A stretch of DNA of 64,000 bases. Source: Akkermansiaceae bacterium (GTDB lineage Bacteria; Verrucomicrobiota; Verrucomicrobiia; Verrucomicrobiales; Akkermansiaceae). Made by a program: the position numbers and the translations under genes. The notes below the pieces were generated by a model. That model was given only the letters and a program-made list of their open reading frames with translations, made no database searches and was not told where the DNA came from. Position 1 is the first letter of the stretch. Every line of letters begins with the position of its first letter. The DNA lies in assembly GCA_021733795.1 (NCBI GenBank), contig JAIPKB010000005.1:1-64000 (forward strand), written 5' to 3'. Shown one piece after another: positions 1 through 7,401 of this stretch.

Positions 1-51
1 AAGTGTAAAGCAGGGCGGTTTTTGTGGCGGGACAGCCGTGGACTGGAGCGA

Positions 52-930
52 TCAGGAATCCGGCCCGTCCGGGAAGGAAATCCGGGGTTGCCACCCGAGT
101 TCCGCCCCGATGGCAGTGATCGACGCGAGGGTTTCCGGGACGTCCGCCGGATGGGGCGCGCGGTGCTCCACCAGGGGCGTGGCGGCTTTCCTGGCGACTT
201 CCAGCATTTCCATGACCGAGTGGTTGCGGCCCGTTCCCACGTTCAGGACGACCGATTTCCCGCCCCGCCACTGCAGCGCCAGTTCTACCGCCCGGGCCAC
301 GTCCGACACGTGGGTGAGGTCGCGGCGCTGGCTGCCGTCGCCGTTGATGACCACCGGCAGACCCACCTCGATCCGGCGGCGGAAGCACTCCAGGGCGAGG
401 TCGGGGCGCTGGCCCGGTCCCCACACCGAGAAGAACCGCAGCGCCACGAACCGCAGGCCGTAGAGCCGGGCGTGGAGGCGGCCCCACTGTTCACCCTGAA
501 GCTTGGTCAGCGCAAAGGGGCTGCACGGTTCGGTCGGGCCGTCCTCGCAAGCTGGGAGGGGCGTTTCCGGGCCATAGACGCTGGATGACGAGGCAAACAA
601 GAAATGCGGGATGCCCGCGCCCCGGCAGAAGTCCAGTAGCCGGACGGTGCCATCCACGTTGGTTCGGCGGTAGGAGTCGGCCAGGTGGATCGACTGGCGC
701 CCCCCGGCCAGCGCGGCGAGGTGGACCACGGCGTCGAAGCGGCGCGCCGGGAACTGGTCGGTGCGGATGTCGCACAGGTGGAAGGTCACCCCGTCCGGCA
801 GCTGAGAATCGGGCGGCCGGATGTCGATGCCGGTCACCAGGTGGCCAGCGGCGCGGAGGTGGCGGACCAGGTAGCTGCCGATGAAGCCGGAGGAACCGGT
901 GACGAGAACGGAGAGGGGGGCTCGGATCAT
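52..930 (-). CDS. Extended-SDR nucleotide-sugar epimerase/dehydratase with Phe at the catalytic Tyr position
   Basis: Predicted NAD(P)-dependent nucleotide-sugar epimerase or dehydratase of about 292 aa, likely cytosolic and acting on precursors of surface polysaccharide. The Rossmann motif TGSSGFIG lies at residues 11-18, followed by SSSSVYG around 114-120 and the family segment LRFFSVWGPGQRP. I chose the ATG at 930 because the glycine-rich motif then falls at the usual distance from the N-terminus; an upstream start at 1011 would add an atypical leader. The usual SPYAxTK segment reads SPFALTK (F139, K143), so the general-acid/base Tyr appears replaced by Phe, which may alter or abolish activity. 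The 3' end and flank are duplicated in a broken copy near 18250-18600. Fold assignment is firm; substrate is unknown. Confidence 0.9.
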   Translation of the reverse strand: MIRAPLSVLVTGSSGFIGSYLVRHLRAAGHLVTGIDIRPPDSQLPDGVTFHLCDIRTDQFPARRFDAVVHLAALAGGRQSIHLADSYRRTNVDGTVRLLDFCRGAGIPHFLFASSSSVYGPETPLPACEDGPTEPCSPFALTKLQGEQWGRLHARLYGLRFVALRFFSVWGPGQRPDLALECFRRRIEVGLPVVINGDGSQRRDLTHVSDVARAVELALQWRGGKSVVLNVGTGRNHSVMEMLEVARKAATPLVEHRAPHPADVPETLASITAIGAELGWQPRISFPDGPDS

Positions 931-1080
931 GTCACGGGGCTGGAAGTCAACCGATCTCACCTTTCCTCTTGAGTTCCGCACATTTTGCTTGCGTCCCCAG
1001 CCTGGGTTCATGAGGCTACGCCCATGAAACGGACATCAACTCCCGGCACCGAAGGTGGCGTGACGCCTGCGCGTGCGGGC

Positions 1081-1097
1081 GCGCGCATCATGCGCGC
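1081..1097. repeat. GC-rich hairpin upstream of the beta-helix gene
   Basis: A near-perfect palindrome (GCGCGCAT, one base, ATGCGCGC) lies about 65 bp before the beta-helix gene. It could be the folded arm of an upstream recombination site or part of a terminator, but no T-run follows, so a terminator is not favoured. Confidence 0.35.
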
Positions 1098-1130
1098 AGA
1101 TATTCACCGGGGGGTTCGTTGAACAATACT

Positions 1131-1137
1131 GTTAGGC
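1131..1137 (+). other. attC-type core site GTTAGGC upstream of the beta-helix gene
   Basis: GTTAGGC matches the integron crossover consensus GTTRRRY and sits 25 bp before the start codon. Its exact complement GCCTAAC occurs two bases after the gene's stop codon at 2567, the arrangement expected for the left boundary of a gene cassette. The heptamer alone could occur by chance; the pairing is what suggests it. Confidence 0.35.
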
Positions 1138-1161
1138 CACAGAAGCGCCAACCCGATACCT

Positions 1162-2565
1162 ATGATCCTCTGCCTCAAAAGAATTTTGTTTGTATTCGCC
1201 GCCATTCCGGCGCTCGCCTTCGCAGGGAGCGTTGACAGTGTGTCTGCCCTCGTCGCCGCAGTTCGAGATGGGGTTGAGGGAGCAACCGTCGAAATCGCAG
1301 CGGGCACCTACGAGCTTTCGGCACCTCTCGAATTAAAAGCCCGGATGACTCTGAAGGGAGTCGGGATGGACAAGACCATACTAACAAATGCCCAAGGTTG
1401 GAAGCCGACTACCAAGGCCTTGCCCGATCCTGAAATGAAACAGGAAGGGTTGGATACCGATGCCTATCTCGTCCGATTGAAGCGGGACTCCGCAGGCATC
1501 ACCATCTCAGACATGACCCTTCGCGGGCCGCAATTGCATGGAGCCGTCTTCGCTTGGTTCCCCACCGACCTGCATCTGCACCACTTGCGGATCAAGGATA
1601 CGATGTGGAGCGGACTCCGCACCTTCGGCATGAAGAAGGCGAGAATTCACGATTGCGAGTTCATCGACGCGGGCGGGCGTTGGGACAAGGGCCAACCTGG
1701 GGTCAAAGGCGGTATCACTGGCGGAGGCATCTTTGCCATCTGGATGGAGGACAGCGAAGTATTCAACAACCGCTTCACCCGCACACAAATGGCACCCGAA
1801 CGCGAATACTACGGCATCAAAGTGCGACAGGGGAAGCGGTGCCACATACATCACAACACCATCGAAACCAACTTCTCGATGGAGTTCCCGTTCGAAAACG
1901 ACGAGGACAACGAGATCGACCACAACGTCTGCCGCGGCACCATCTCCATCCCGAAACACGCAGGCGGACCGGTGCCGAAGAGCGGGCAAACCTTTCACAT
2001 CCATCACAATTGGTTCAAGGACACCTATTCGATTGAGTTTGTCCGCAACGGGGTGGAGATCGACCACAATCTGTTCGACTTCGATACGATGAAGGACCAT
2101 GGCAACTTGATCTCGGGATTCGGCAGCGCCCCGGCGAAGGGACCCGCGAGCTTTAACAACAATCTCGTCAGCAACCCAGGTCGCGGAGTTATCTGGATCA
2201 ATGAAATCTTCGACAACCTAGAGGTTCGCAACAACTACATAATTACGCGCACCACGGCCACCCCGCGAACGGAGGGGCTGTTTGGCTTCAATCCCGGTTG
2301 CGACTTCAAGACGATCACGATTCGGGACAACGTGATCGAGTGTCAAGGGCAGGAGCGTCCTTTGCTCCGAAACAAGGAGAGCTACGCCGCAGTGGTTCGG
2401 AATAACGCACTCACCAACGTGTCGGACGCCGACCGGCTGGACAATCCTCAGGGTGGGAAGCCAGCCGGGCTCGAAGCAGCTCTCAAGTTCGAGTGCGGTG
2501 TCCACGGCGAATATACCGTTGATGGCTGGCAGGTTCGGCCATCGGCGAAAAAGCAAGGACAATGA
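1162..2565 (+). CDS. Secreted right-handed parallel beta-helix protein
   Basis: A 467-aa protein with an N-terminal signal peptide (charged MILCLKR, hydrophobic core, cleavage near ALAFAG) and a body of short repeated strands rich in Asn/His turns such as HHNTIETN, IDHNVC and VRNNYI. This is typical of pectate-lyase/NosD-like parallel beta-helices. The N-terminal part resembles chondroitinase B- or alginate lyase-like helices (TVEIAAGTYELSAPLELK). The protein probably binds or cleaves an acidic polysaccharide outside the cytoplasm; no catalytic triad could be assigned by eye. The gene stands alone between attC-like sequences, so it may have arrived as an integron cassette, an unusually large one for an exported enzyme. 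No clear Shine-Dalgarno precedes the ATG. Confidence 0.82.
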   Translation: MILCLKRILFVFAAIPALAFAGSVDSVSALVAAVRDGVEGATVEIAAGTYELSAPLELKARMTLKGVGMDKTILTNAQGWKPTTKALPDPEMKQEGLDTDAYLVRLKRDSAGITISDMTLRGPQLHGAVFAWFPTDLHLHHLRIKDTMWSGLRTFGMKKARIHDCEFIDAGGRWDKGQPGVKGGITGGGIFAIWMEDSEVFNNRFTRTQMAPEREYYGIKVRQGKRCHIHHNTIETNFSMEFPFENDEDNEIDHNVCRGTISIPKHAGGPVPKSGQTFHIHHNWFKDTYSIEFVRNGVEIDHNLFDFDTMKDHGNLISGFGSAPAKGPASFNNNLVSNPGRGVIWINEIFDNLEVRNNYIITRTTATPRTEGLFGFNPGCDFKTITIRDNVIECQGQERPLLRNKESYAAVVRNNALTNVSDADRLDNPQGGKPAGLEAALKFECGVHGEYTVDGWQVRPSAKKQGQ

Positions 2566-2566
2566 A

Positions 2567-2690
2567 GCCTAACAAGACGTCACTCCTAACGCCTGACCCG
2601 CCTGCAGTTCCCGCCGTCATGAATGCTACAACCTCAACCCGCAGTCGAAGCCTCGCCCCCGGTCAGGCGTAGGAGGACTCAACGTTGATC
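2567..2690 (+). other. Integron attC-like recombination site
   Basis: Directly after the beta-helix stop codon lies GCCTAAC (2567-2573). It is followed by an inverted pair ACGCCTGACC (2589-2598) and GGTCAGGCGT (2661-2670), whose stem extends imperfectly through CTCCTA/AGGAG with an unpaired base, and ends near GTTGATC (2684-2690). Nested imperfect stems with extrahelical bases and a total of about 124 bp fit the attC layout R''-L''-loop-L'-R'. The right core is degenerate against GTTRRRY. It overlaps the last codons of the minus-strand nuclease. No integrase is visible in the window. Confidence 0.4.
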
Positions 2691-3117
2691 ACACTTCACC
2701 TTCGTCCCCGCCCACCATCGCGACCAACCGTCCGACGCACTCCGCCGTCAGCTCATTCGGCCCGAGGCGCACCACCCGCCACCCGGCCAAGGCGGCTTCG
2801 AGGTATTTGCCGCCGCGTGCCCGCGTCGCCCTGCGGGCAGCCTATGGCTGGCTATCTCGCTCCGCTCGGTTCTCCAGGTCGGCGGCGAATCCGGCACCGC
2901 GGTTGTGGCGACCGTTCACGTAGATGCCGCCCTCGATCTCGATCAGGGTCCGGCTGGGCATGTGGGCGAAGTCGGCCCGCCAGCGCCGGGTGGGGCAGAA
3001 CCGGAACTCCCGCTCCAACACAGGGCCACCCAGCGCCCGCCACAGTGTTTCAAAGCGGTTCTCCAGCCTGCTTGGCGGCTTGGCACCACGGAACACCTTG
3101 CGGGCACGGACCTTCAT
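2689..3117 (-). pseudogene. Vsr/DUF559-like PD-(D/E)XK nuclease interrupted by a 63-bp element
   Basis: The frame encodes a small endonuclease-fold protein: [10 protein letters not shown], then [14 protein letters not shown], then [19 protein letters not shown], then [20 protein letters not shown]. The D...ExExG arrangement is that of very-short-patch-repair/DUF559-type nucleases common in phages. The second copy near 23649 reads straight through [10 protein letters not shown], whereas here 63 bp (2809-2871) are inserted between DLE and KYL. The insert preserves the frame but brings one TAG, giving a 91-residue product from the ATG at 3117. The start overlaps the stop of the preceding gene, as in a phage operon. 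Function is inferred from fold motifs only. Confidence 0.7.
2809..2871. repeat. 63-bp in-frame insertion element, copy 1
   Basis: Flanked by ATTT on the left and CTCC on the right, this copy splits the nuclease gene. It contains two small hairpins (GCCCGC...GCGGGC and AGCC...GGCT). Read in the host gene's frame (minus strand) it has one stop codon, TAG. The same 63 bp recur at 3167-3229 and 8691-8753. Confidence 0.9.
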
Positions 3118-3425
3118 CACAGGGGCAGTTTCGCCTGGTCAGGGTCGTCCACCGAGGTTTCGATTTGCCGCCGCGTGCCCGCGTCGCCCTCCGGGCAGCC
3201 TGTGGCTGGCGATCTCGCTCCGCTCGGTTCGTCGGTGGTGATCTTGGACACGCGGCAGGTCACCTTGAGCTTGGTCGGCGAGTGCGAGCGGTCGAAGGTC
3301 ACGCGGAATCCGAGGCTGAACTTGCCGTCCTCGTCGGCACTGTCCTCGGCCTCGCGGAAATGGGCGTTGAGGAGTTCCTTCACCGCGTCGATGGCGGCCT
3401 GGCATTCGGCGGGTTGCTGGGTCAT
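3117..3425 (-). CDS. Small phage-type protein carrying an in-frame 21-aa element insertion
   Basis: A 102-aa acidic protein of unknown function starting [19 protein letters not shown]. Position in a compact minus-strand block between a polymerase/HTH pair and a nuclease suggests a phage replication or recombination accessory protein, but I recognise no family. Residues after VSKITTDE ([12 protein letters not shown] through GTRRQ) are the translation of a second copy of the 63-bp element. Removing it restores a smooth ending, [20 protein letters not shown]. Unlike copy 1, this copy reads CAG where copy 1 has TAG, so the frame stays open. The start is 3 bp after the preceding stop, and its own stop overlaps the nuclease ATG. 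Confidence 0.6.
   Translation of the reverse strand: MTQQPAECQAAIDAVKELLNAHFREAEDSADEDGKFSLGFRVTFDRSHSPTKLKVTCRVSKITTDEPSGARSPATGCPEGDAGTRRQIETSVDDPDQAKLPL
3167..3229. repeat. 63-bp in-frame insertion element, copy 2
   Basis: Same element as at 2809, again directly preceded by ATTT on the plus strand. It has two visible substitutions, one of which changes the in-frame TAG to CAG, so the host gene's frame passes through all 21 codons. Confidence 0.92.
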
Positions 3426-3428
3426 GGT

Positions 3429-3578
3429 TCAGAGTTGGTTGTAGATGTTGATGATCGGTTCGAGGTCGCGCTTCATGGCGGCCCGTTGTTCCCTGGTGGC
3501 GGTGGCGAGGAAGCCGGAGGTTTGGAGCCGCCGCCACCACCCGCAGAACCGGTTCACCAGCGGGATGTGGTTTTCCAA
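3429..3578 (-). CDS. Small phage-type protein or C-terminal remnant
   Basis: The open minus-strand frame ends NHIPLVNRFCGWWRRLQTSG, then FLATATREQRAAMKRDLEPI, then INIYNQL. Basic, aromatic and non-repetitive composition, with a stop just 3 bp before the next ATG, suggests real coding. No ATG is available; TTG at 3578 would give 49 aa, or the 5' end is lost. It sits between the HTH protein and the 102-aa protein in the same orientation. Function not recognised. Confidence 0.45.
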   Translation of the reverse strand: MENHIPLVNRFCGWWRRLQTSGFLATATREQRAAMKRDLEPIINIYNQL

Positions 3579-3610
3579 GGGGGTTGATGCACATGCCGAG
3601 CCGGCTGACG

Positions 3611-4192
3611 CTAACTTTCGGGTTCGGGAGGGTGAGGCGGGAGTTCATTGGATGAGGTGTTGGTGATGCGGGCGGAACGATACGACTTGCGGGCTGTCAA
3701 CGAGCGCATGGCGCGGGAGGGCCGCAGATCGAGCATTTCGGTCAGTTCGACGCAGCGTTTCGAGACCGCGGCACGGGTGATGCCATGGCGTTTGGCGATC
3801 TCGGTCATGGTGGCACCGTCGTAGCCAAGGCCGCTGACCAGGGCGATGCACTCGGCGGTGAGCCTGGCGTTGCCGTGGTTGAGCACCTCACCCAAGACCC
3901 GCCGCACGGTGGCCCAGATGGTTTCGGCATCACTGGCGGCTGCGGACGGCCCTGGCTCGGGCTCCGGTTCGGGCAGCACGGCTGGATCGTCGCCGATGCG
4001 CATGAGCGGGCTGTCGGCGGCATCACCCTTGGCGGACCCGTTGCCGTGGTGGGCAACGTCCGGAACATCGAGACCCTGGGCTTTGAGTTCGCGGAGTTTG
4101 TCCGCAGGGAGCGACGCGATCCACTCATTGTATTGGCGGGCGTACTCGGCATCCTTGGCCTTTTGGCGCTGGCTGTAATCGTCACGACTCAT
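3611..4192 (-). CDS. HTH protein with sigma-70 region-4-like domain
   Basis: A 193-aa protein beginning MSRDDYSQRQKAKDAEYARQ. It has a charged helical N-terminus, a Pro/Glu-rich linker (PEPEPEPGPS), and a C-terminal helix-turn-helix (MTEIAKRHGITRAAVSKRCV). This resembles the region-4-like HTHs that phages use as transcription regulators or terminase small subunits. The ATG at 4192 overlaps the polymerase TGA in an ATGA junction, indicating translational coupling with the DNA polymerase. DNA binding is a confident inference; the specific role is not. Confidence 0.72.
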   Translation of the reverse strand: MSRDDYSQRQKAKDAEYARQYNEWIASLPADKLRELKAQGLDVPDVAHHGNGSAKGDAADSPLMRIGDDPAVLPEPEPEPGPSAAASDAETIWATVRRVLGEVLNHGNARLTAECIALVSGLGYDGATMTEIAKRHGITRAAVSKRCVELTEMLDLRPSRAMRSLTARKSYRSARITNTSSNELPPHPPEPES

Positions 4193-5934
4193 TTCTCGGC
4201 CCAGGTGGTGCAGATGTTGGCTTCGACTTCGACCGGCACCTCGGGGAAGAGGGCGGCCATGGCTTCGACCATCGCGGTCGTGATGATTCCCCGACATTGT
4301 TCGGCGGCATCCTCGTGGCACTCGACCACCACCTCGTCATGCACGGTCGAGACGATGCGGGCCGATTGCGGTAGCCGCTGGTCGATCAGGATGAGGGCCT
4401 GTTTCATGCCATCGGCGGTGCCGCCCTGGACCGGGGTGTTGACCAGCGCGGTGAAGCGCTCCCAGTCGCTGGCGGTGGTCGGGATCAGGCGGCGGCGGCC
4501 GGTGCGGGTCTGGACTTCCGTGACGCCGGCCTGGGCCTGGTTGTGGCTGAGCCCGTGCCACTGGCGGAGGCGGGAGTAGGTGCGGAAGAACGCCTGGCGG
4601 ATTTCTGTCGCCTGGTCGCCCTTCATGCTCACGCCGTATGACGTGGCGGCGTAGCGGACGAGACCTGGGGCGGACTGGCCGTAAAGGAGGCCGAAGTTGA
4701 CCGCCTTGGAAAGCTGGCGGTCGCCCTTGGTCACCTCGGTTTCCGGTTTGCCCAGCACGACCGACGCCGTGAGTTTGTGGAGGTCGGCACCCGCCTTGTA
4801 GGCATCGATCATCCTGGTTTCCCCAGCGATGGCGGCGGCGGCCCGCAATTCGACCTGCGAGTAGTCGGCAACCACCAGACGGCGACCATCCTGCACGGCG
4901 AACGCTTCGCGCAACTCACCCCGGCCGATGTTCTGGAGGTTCGGCTCCTTGGATGAAAACCGGCCGGTGGCGGTGCCGAGTGGCTCGAAGCGCCCGTGGA
5001 TCCGCCCGTCGGCTTTGATGTGGCCGACCAATGCCTCAGCCTGTTGCGCCCGTTTGATCGCTTCGCGGTGGATGAGCACCAGGGGGATGAGGGTGCCGTC
5101 GTCTGCGGCCTTGAGCGCCTCCTCGGCAGTGGATTCGAGTTTGATCCCCTTGGCGCGGAGAGCGGCGAGCACCTGGCTCGGGCTGGCCGGGTTGAGGGCC
5201 GGGTTGCCAAGTGCGGTGCGGAGATCGGCGGCGGCTTGTTGGGCCAAGCGGTCGGCTTCGGCGGCGATGGCGGCAAGTTTCTCCCGCTCCACCCGGATGC
5301 CAGTGTGTTCCATGTTCACCACCACGGGCAGCAACCCGCTTTCGAGCGCCCAGACCTGCTGGAGGTCGTTCATTTCCAACTCACCTTCCAGCACGCACAG
5401 CAGGTCGTGGAGGTGGGCCACGTCGCGGGCGGCGTAGGCGAGCTGGTCTTCGGTGAGCAGCATCGATGCCCAATCCGAACGGCTGTGGTCGGCGGCAGAC
5501 GGGATTTGCAGATACCGCTCCAGGCACTGGTCGAGGTTGTTGCCGGGTTTGGTGTCGGCGGCTAGCAGACGGGCGGCGGTGAGGGTGCAGGCAACCTTGG
5601 TGGCGAAGAGGCCGCACTTCACCCGCAGCCAGAGTAGGTCGAACTTGGCATTGTGGATGATGAGGGTCGCCTGTTCCAGGACCGGCTTGAGCGGCCCGAG
5701 TTCGTAGCCGGTCGCCCGCAGGTCAATGGTCCAGATGGTGCCACCGTGGCGGCTGAGGGTGAGCAGGCGGATGTCGCCCTTCCACGGGTCGAGTCCGTCG
5801 CCCTTGCGGGGGCCATAGGTTTCGATGTCCAGGGCGATGCGGGACGCCCCGGTCAGATCGGCTGCCACCCGGTCGAGGTCAGCGCGGATGGAGCAGAAAA
5901 TCGGGAGCGGGGACTTGGGGACTCCGGGGGACAT
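4189..5934 (-). CDS. Family A DNA polymerase with 3'-5' exonuclease domain (phage type)
   Basis: A 581-aa DNA polymerase I-like enzyme lacking a 5' nuclease domain, the size usual for phage or plasmid replicative family A polymerases. The exonuclease motif LDIETYG (D36, E38) and the HNAKFDLLWL segment form the proofreading domain. Polymerase motifs A (VVADYSQVELR, near D357), B (QLSKAVNFGLLYG) and C (STVHDEVVVE, near D533) are all intact, so the enzyme should be active. It probably replicated a phage or mobile element. The first codons lie inside one arm of a 31-bp perfect inverted repeat, so the N-terminal MSPGVPKSP may be element-derived. It is upstream of and overlaps the HTH gene. Confidence 0.95.
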   Translation of the reverse strand: MSPGVPKSPLPIFCSIRADLDRVAADLTGASRIALDIETYGPRKGDGLDPWKGDIRLLTLSRHGGTIWTIDLRATGYELGPLKPVLEQATLIIHNAKFDLLWLRVKCGLFATKVACTLTAARLLAADTKPGNNLDQCLERYLQIPSAADHSRSDWASMLLTEDQLAYAARDVAHLHDLLCVLEGELEMNDLQQVWALESGLLPVVVNMEHTGIRVEREKLAAIAAEADRLAQQAAADLRTALGNPALNPASPSQVLAALRAKGIKLESTAEEALKAADDGTLIPLVLIHREAIKRAQQAEALVGHIKADGRIHGRFEPLGTATGRFSSKEPNLQNIGRGELREAFAVQDGRRLVVADYSQVELRAAAAIAGETRMIDAYKAGADLHKLTASVVLGKPETEVTKGDRQLSKAVNFGLLYGQSAPGLVRYAATSYGVSMKGDQATEIRQAFFRTYSRLRQWHGLSHNQAQAGVTEVQTRTGRRRLIPTTASDWERFTALVNTPVQGGTADGMKQALILIDQRLPQSARIVSTVHDEVVVECHEDAAEQCRGIITTAMVEAMAALFPEVPVEVEANICTTWAEK

Positions 5935-5935
5935 T
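5905..5935. repeat. 31-bp perfect inverted repeat, left arm
   Basis: This arm (starting GAGCGGGGACTTGGGG) is exactly complementary to 6023-6053. It contains the polymerase start codon. Together the arms bracket about 87 bp of AT-rich sequence that ends the primase frame. Confidence 0.95.
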
Positions 5936-5960
5936 TGCCCCTCCGCTCTATGTACTTCCG

Positions 5961-6987
5961 TTAATTCGCTTTTATTTTAATTTTTTCTTCACCATTTTCC
6001 TTCTCCATACACGGGGTTGGAGAATGTCCCCCGGAGTCCCCAAGTCCCCGCTCATCGGCCACGGCGGGCGGTTTGGAGGGGGTGATTGGAAGAAATTCGT
6101 CGCCTTCCCTGAAGAATTGGTAGGTGGCGCGGTTCTTTGATGTCTGCCTGAGACGGAAGGTGATGCCTCCGAGTTCCCGTTTGTCGAACTTGACGACCAA
6201 CCTGCCGAAGCTCATCAGGCCCCGCCGCGCCGCGAAATCAATCCAGTCGAACAGATCGTGGACATCCTCGTTCTGCTGAACGAATTCCTGAAACTCATTC
6301 TTCAGCACCTCCCGGTCGCCGAAATAGTCGAACGCCAGCACGAAGAATTCCCGCATCGCCTTGGTGGCCTGGTCGCCCGAAGTCTGGCTGTCCTCATGCG
6401 GCTGGCACGGGTCCGGCAACCCGGCGCAGTGGAGGATGCCACCGACCACCCGCCCCCACTCCGGGAACGAGGTGAACGGCGACGGTCCCGGCGGGCAACC
6501 CTGCCGCACCCATTCGTTGACCAGGGTGGCCACGGCCGAGAGCAGTTCCGACCGGTGGCGGCGCACCCAACCCTTGATGTCGATGTGGCGGTAGCGGTGG
6601 CCGTTGATGTCGTCGGGCGTGAAGCGCAGGCGGATCCGGCGGCAGCGCCGCTCGATGTCCGGTTCCCAGGTGGCGTTGTTGGCGGAGAACGAATACTCGG
6701 TTTCGTTGGGCAGGGTGATCGTTTCGCTCACCCGAGGCGGCGGTCCTCCCACACGCCGGAATCGTCGGTGGCGGCTTCGAGCGACGCGTAGCGGACGTGG
6801 CCCTTCATGTTGGCCAGGTGGAAGAACCGGCTGCCGGCCAAGAGCGCGGAGGTGATCCGCTTGCGCATCTCGTCGTCGCACTCCTTGGAGAGCGGGGCGC
6901 AGATGATGGAACGGCCGGTGTAGGCAAGGTGGGTGAGATCGGCGCAGGTGTCCTTGCCACAGCCCTCGCGGTTGGGGTATGGGCCAA
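5961..6987 (-). pseudogene. Phage primase/helicase (P-loop NTPase) remnant, truncated and frameshifted
   Basis: Two adjacent minus-strand frames together spell the C-terminal half of a phage-type replication NTPase. The first has a P-loop (GCGKDTCADLTHLAYTGR) and ends FFHLANMKGHVRYASLEAAT then DDSGVWEDRRLG at a TGA. The second frame continues VSETITLPNETEYSFSANNA and onward to RHRSELLSAVATLVNEWVRQ and SPFTSFPEWGRVVGGILHCA. A one-base shift near 6728-6732 separates them. Everything upstream of the P-loop is missing, replaced by unrelated sequence near 6980. The C-terminus runs into the 31-bp inverted-repeat unit. It lies directly upstream of the DNA polymerase, consistent with a phage replication module. 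The product is almost certainly non-functional. Confidence 0.75.
6023..6053. repeat. 31-bp perfect inverted repeat, right arm
   Basis: Exact reverse complement of 5905-5935. The arm is translated as the tail RGLGDSGGHS of the degraded primase. The whole 149-bp unit looks like a small terminal-inverted-repeat element or a very strong RNA hairpin between two operon genes. Confidence 0.95.
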
Positions 6988-7086
6988 CTCTACGCCCGCC
7001 AATCGAATGGAAATTGGCGCCTCGTGGCAGGCTTTGCGCCTTGATCAAATACATGCCTAAGAATCGAACTTCCTACCACCAACCAA

Positions 7087-7401
7087 ATGATTAGAGAGTT
7101 TCCAGTAACGTTTTCCACTCCATTCATGGAGTTTTGGAAGAACGCTTGCATGACATTGCCACCCAAGGCATGCGATGAACTGCGGGATGCGCTTCAGTTT
7201 CTTCGGATTTGGCAGGATTACTTCCAGTCCAGCCACGGGGAGGATCGTTCCGTAAAGCAGGCCTTCTCCGCCATCCGCACCGCAATCCCTGAAGCACAAG
7301 GATGGACCTTGGCGACTTGCCACCAGTGGAATGATCTCCACTACTTTTCTGCAATCGACTCCCCTGAATCAGGTTTTGAGATCAAACATAAGCACCCATG
7401 A
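7087..7401 (+). CDS. Hypothetical protein upstream of the DUF262-containing chimera
   Basis: A 104-aa soluble protein (MIREFPVTFSTPFMEFWKNA...) with aromatic-rich helices and a C-terminal HQWNDLHYFSAID. No family recognised. Its stop overlaps the next start as ATGA at 7398-7401, so the two were probably translated together. It starts immediately after the foreign junction that truncates the minus-strand primase remnant, so the pair may have arrived as one insertion. Confidence 0.5.
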   Translation: MIREFPVTFSTPFMEFWKNACMTLPPKACDELRDALQFLRIWQDYFQSSHGEDRSVKQAFSAIRTAIPEAQGWTLATCHQWNDLHYFSAIDSPESGFEIKHKHP

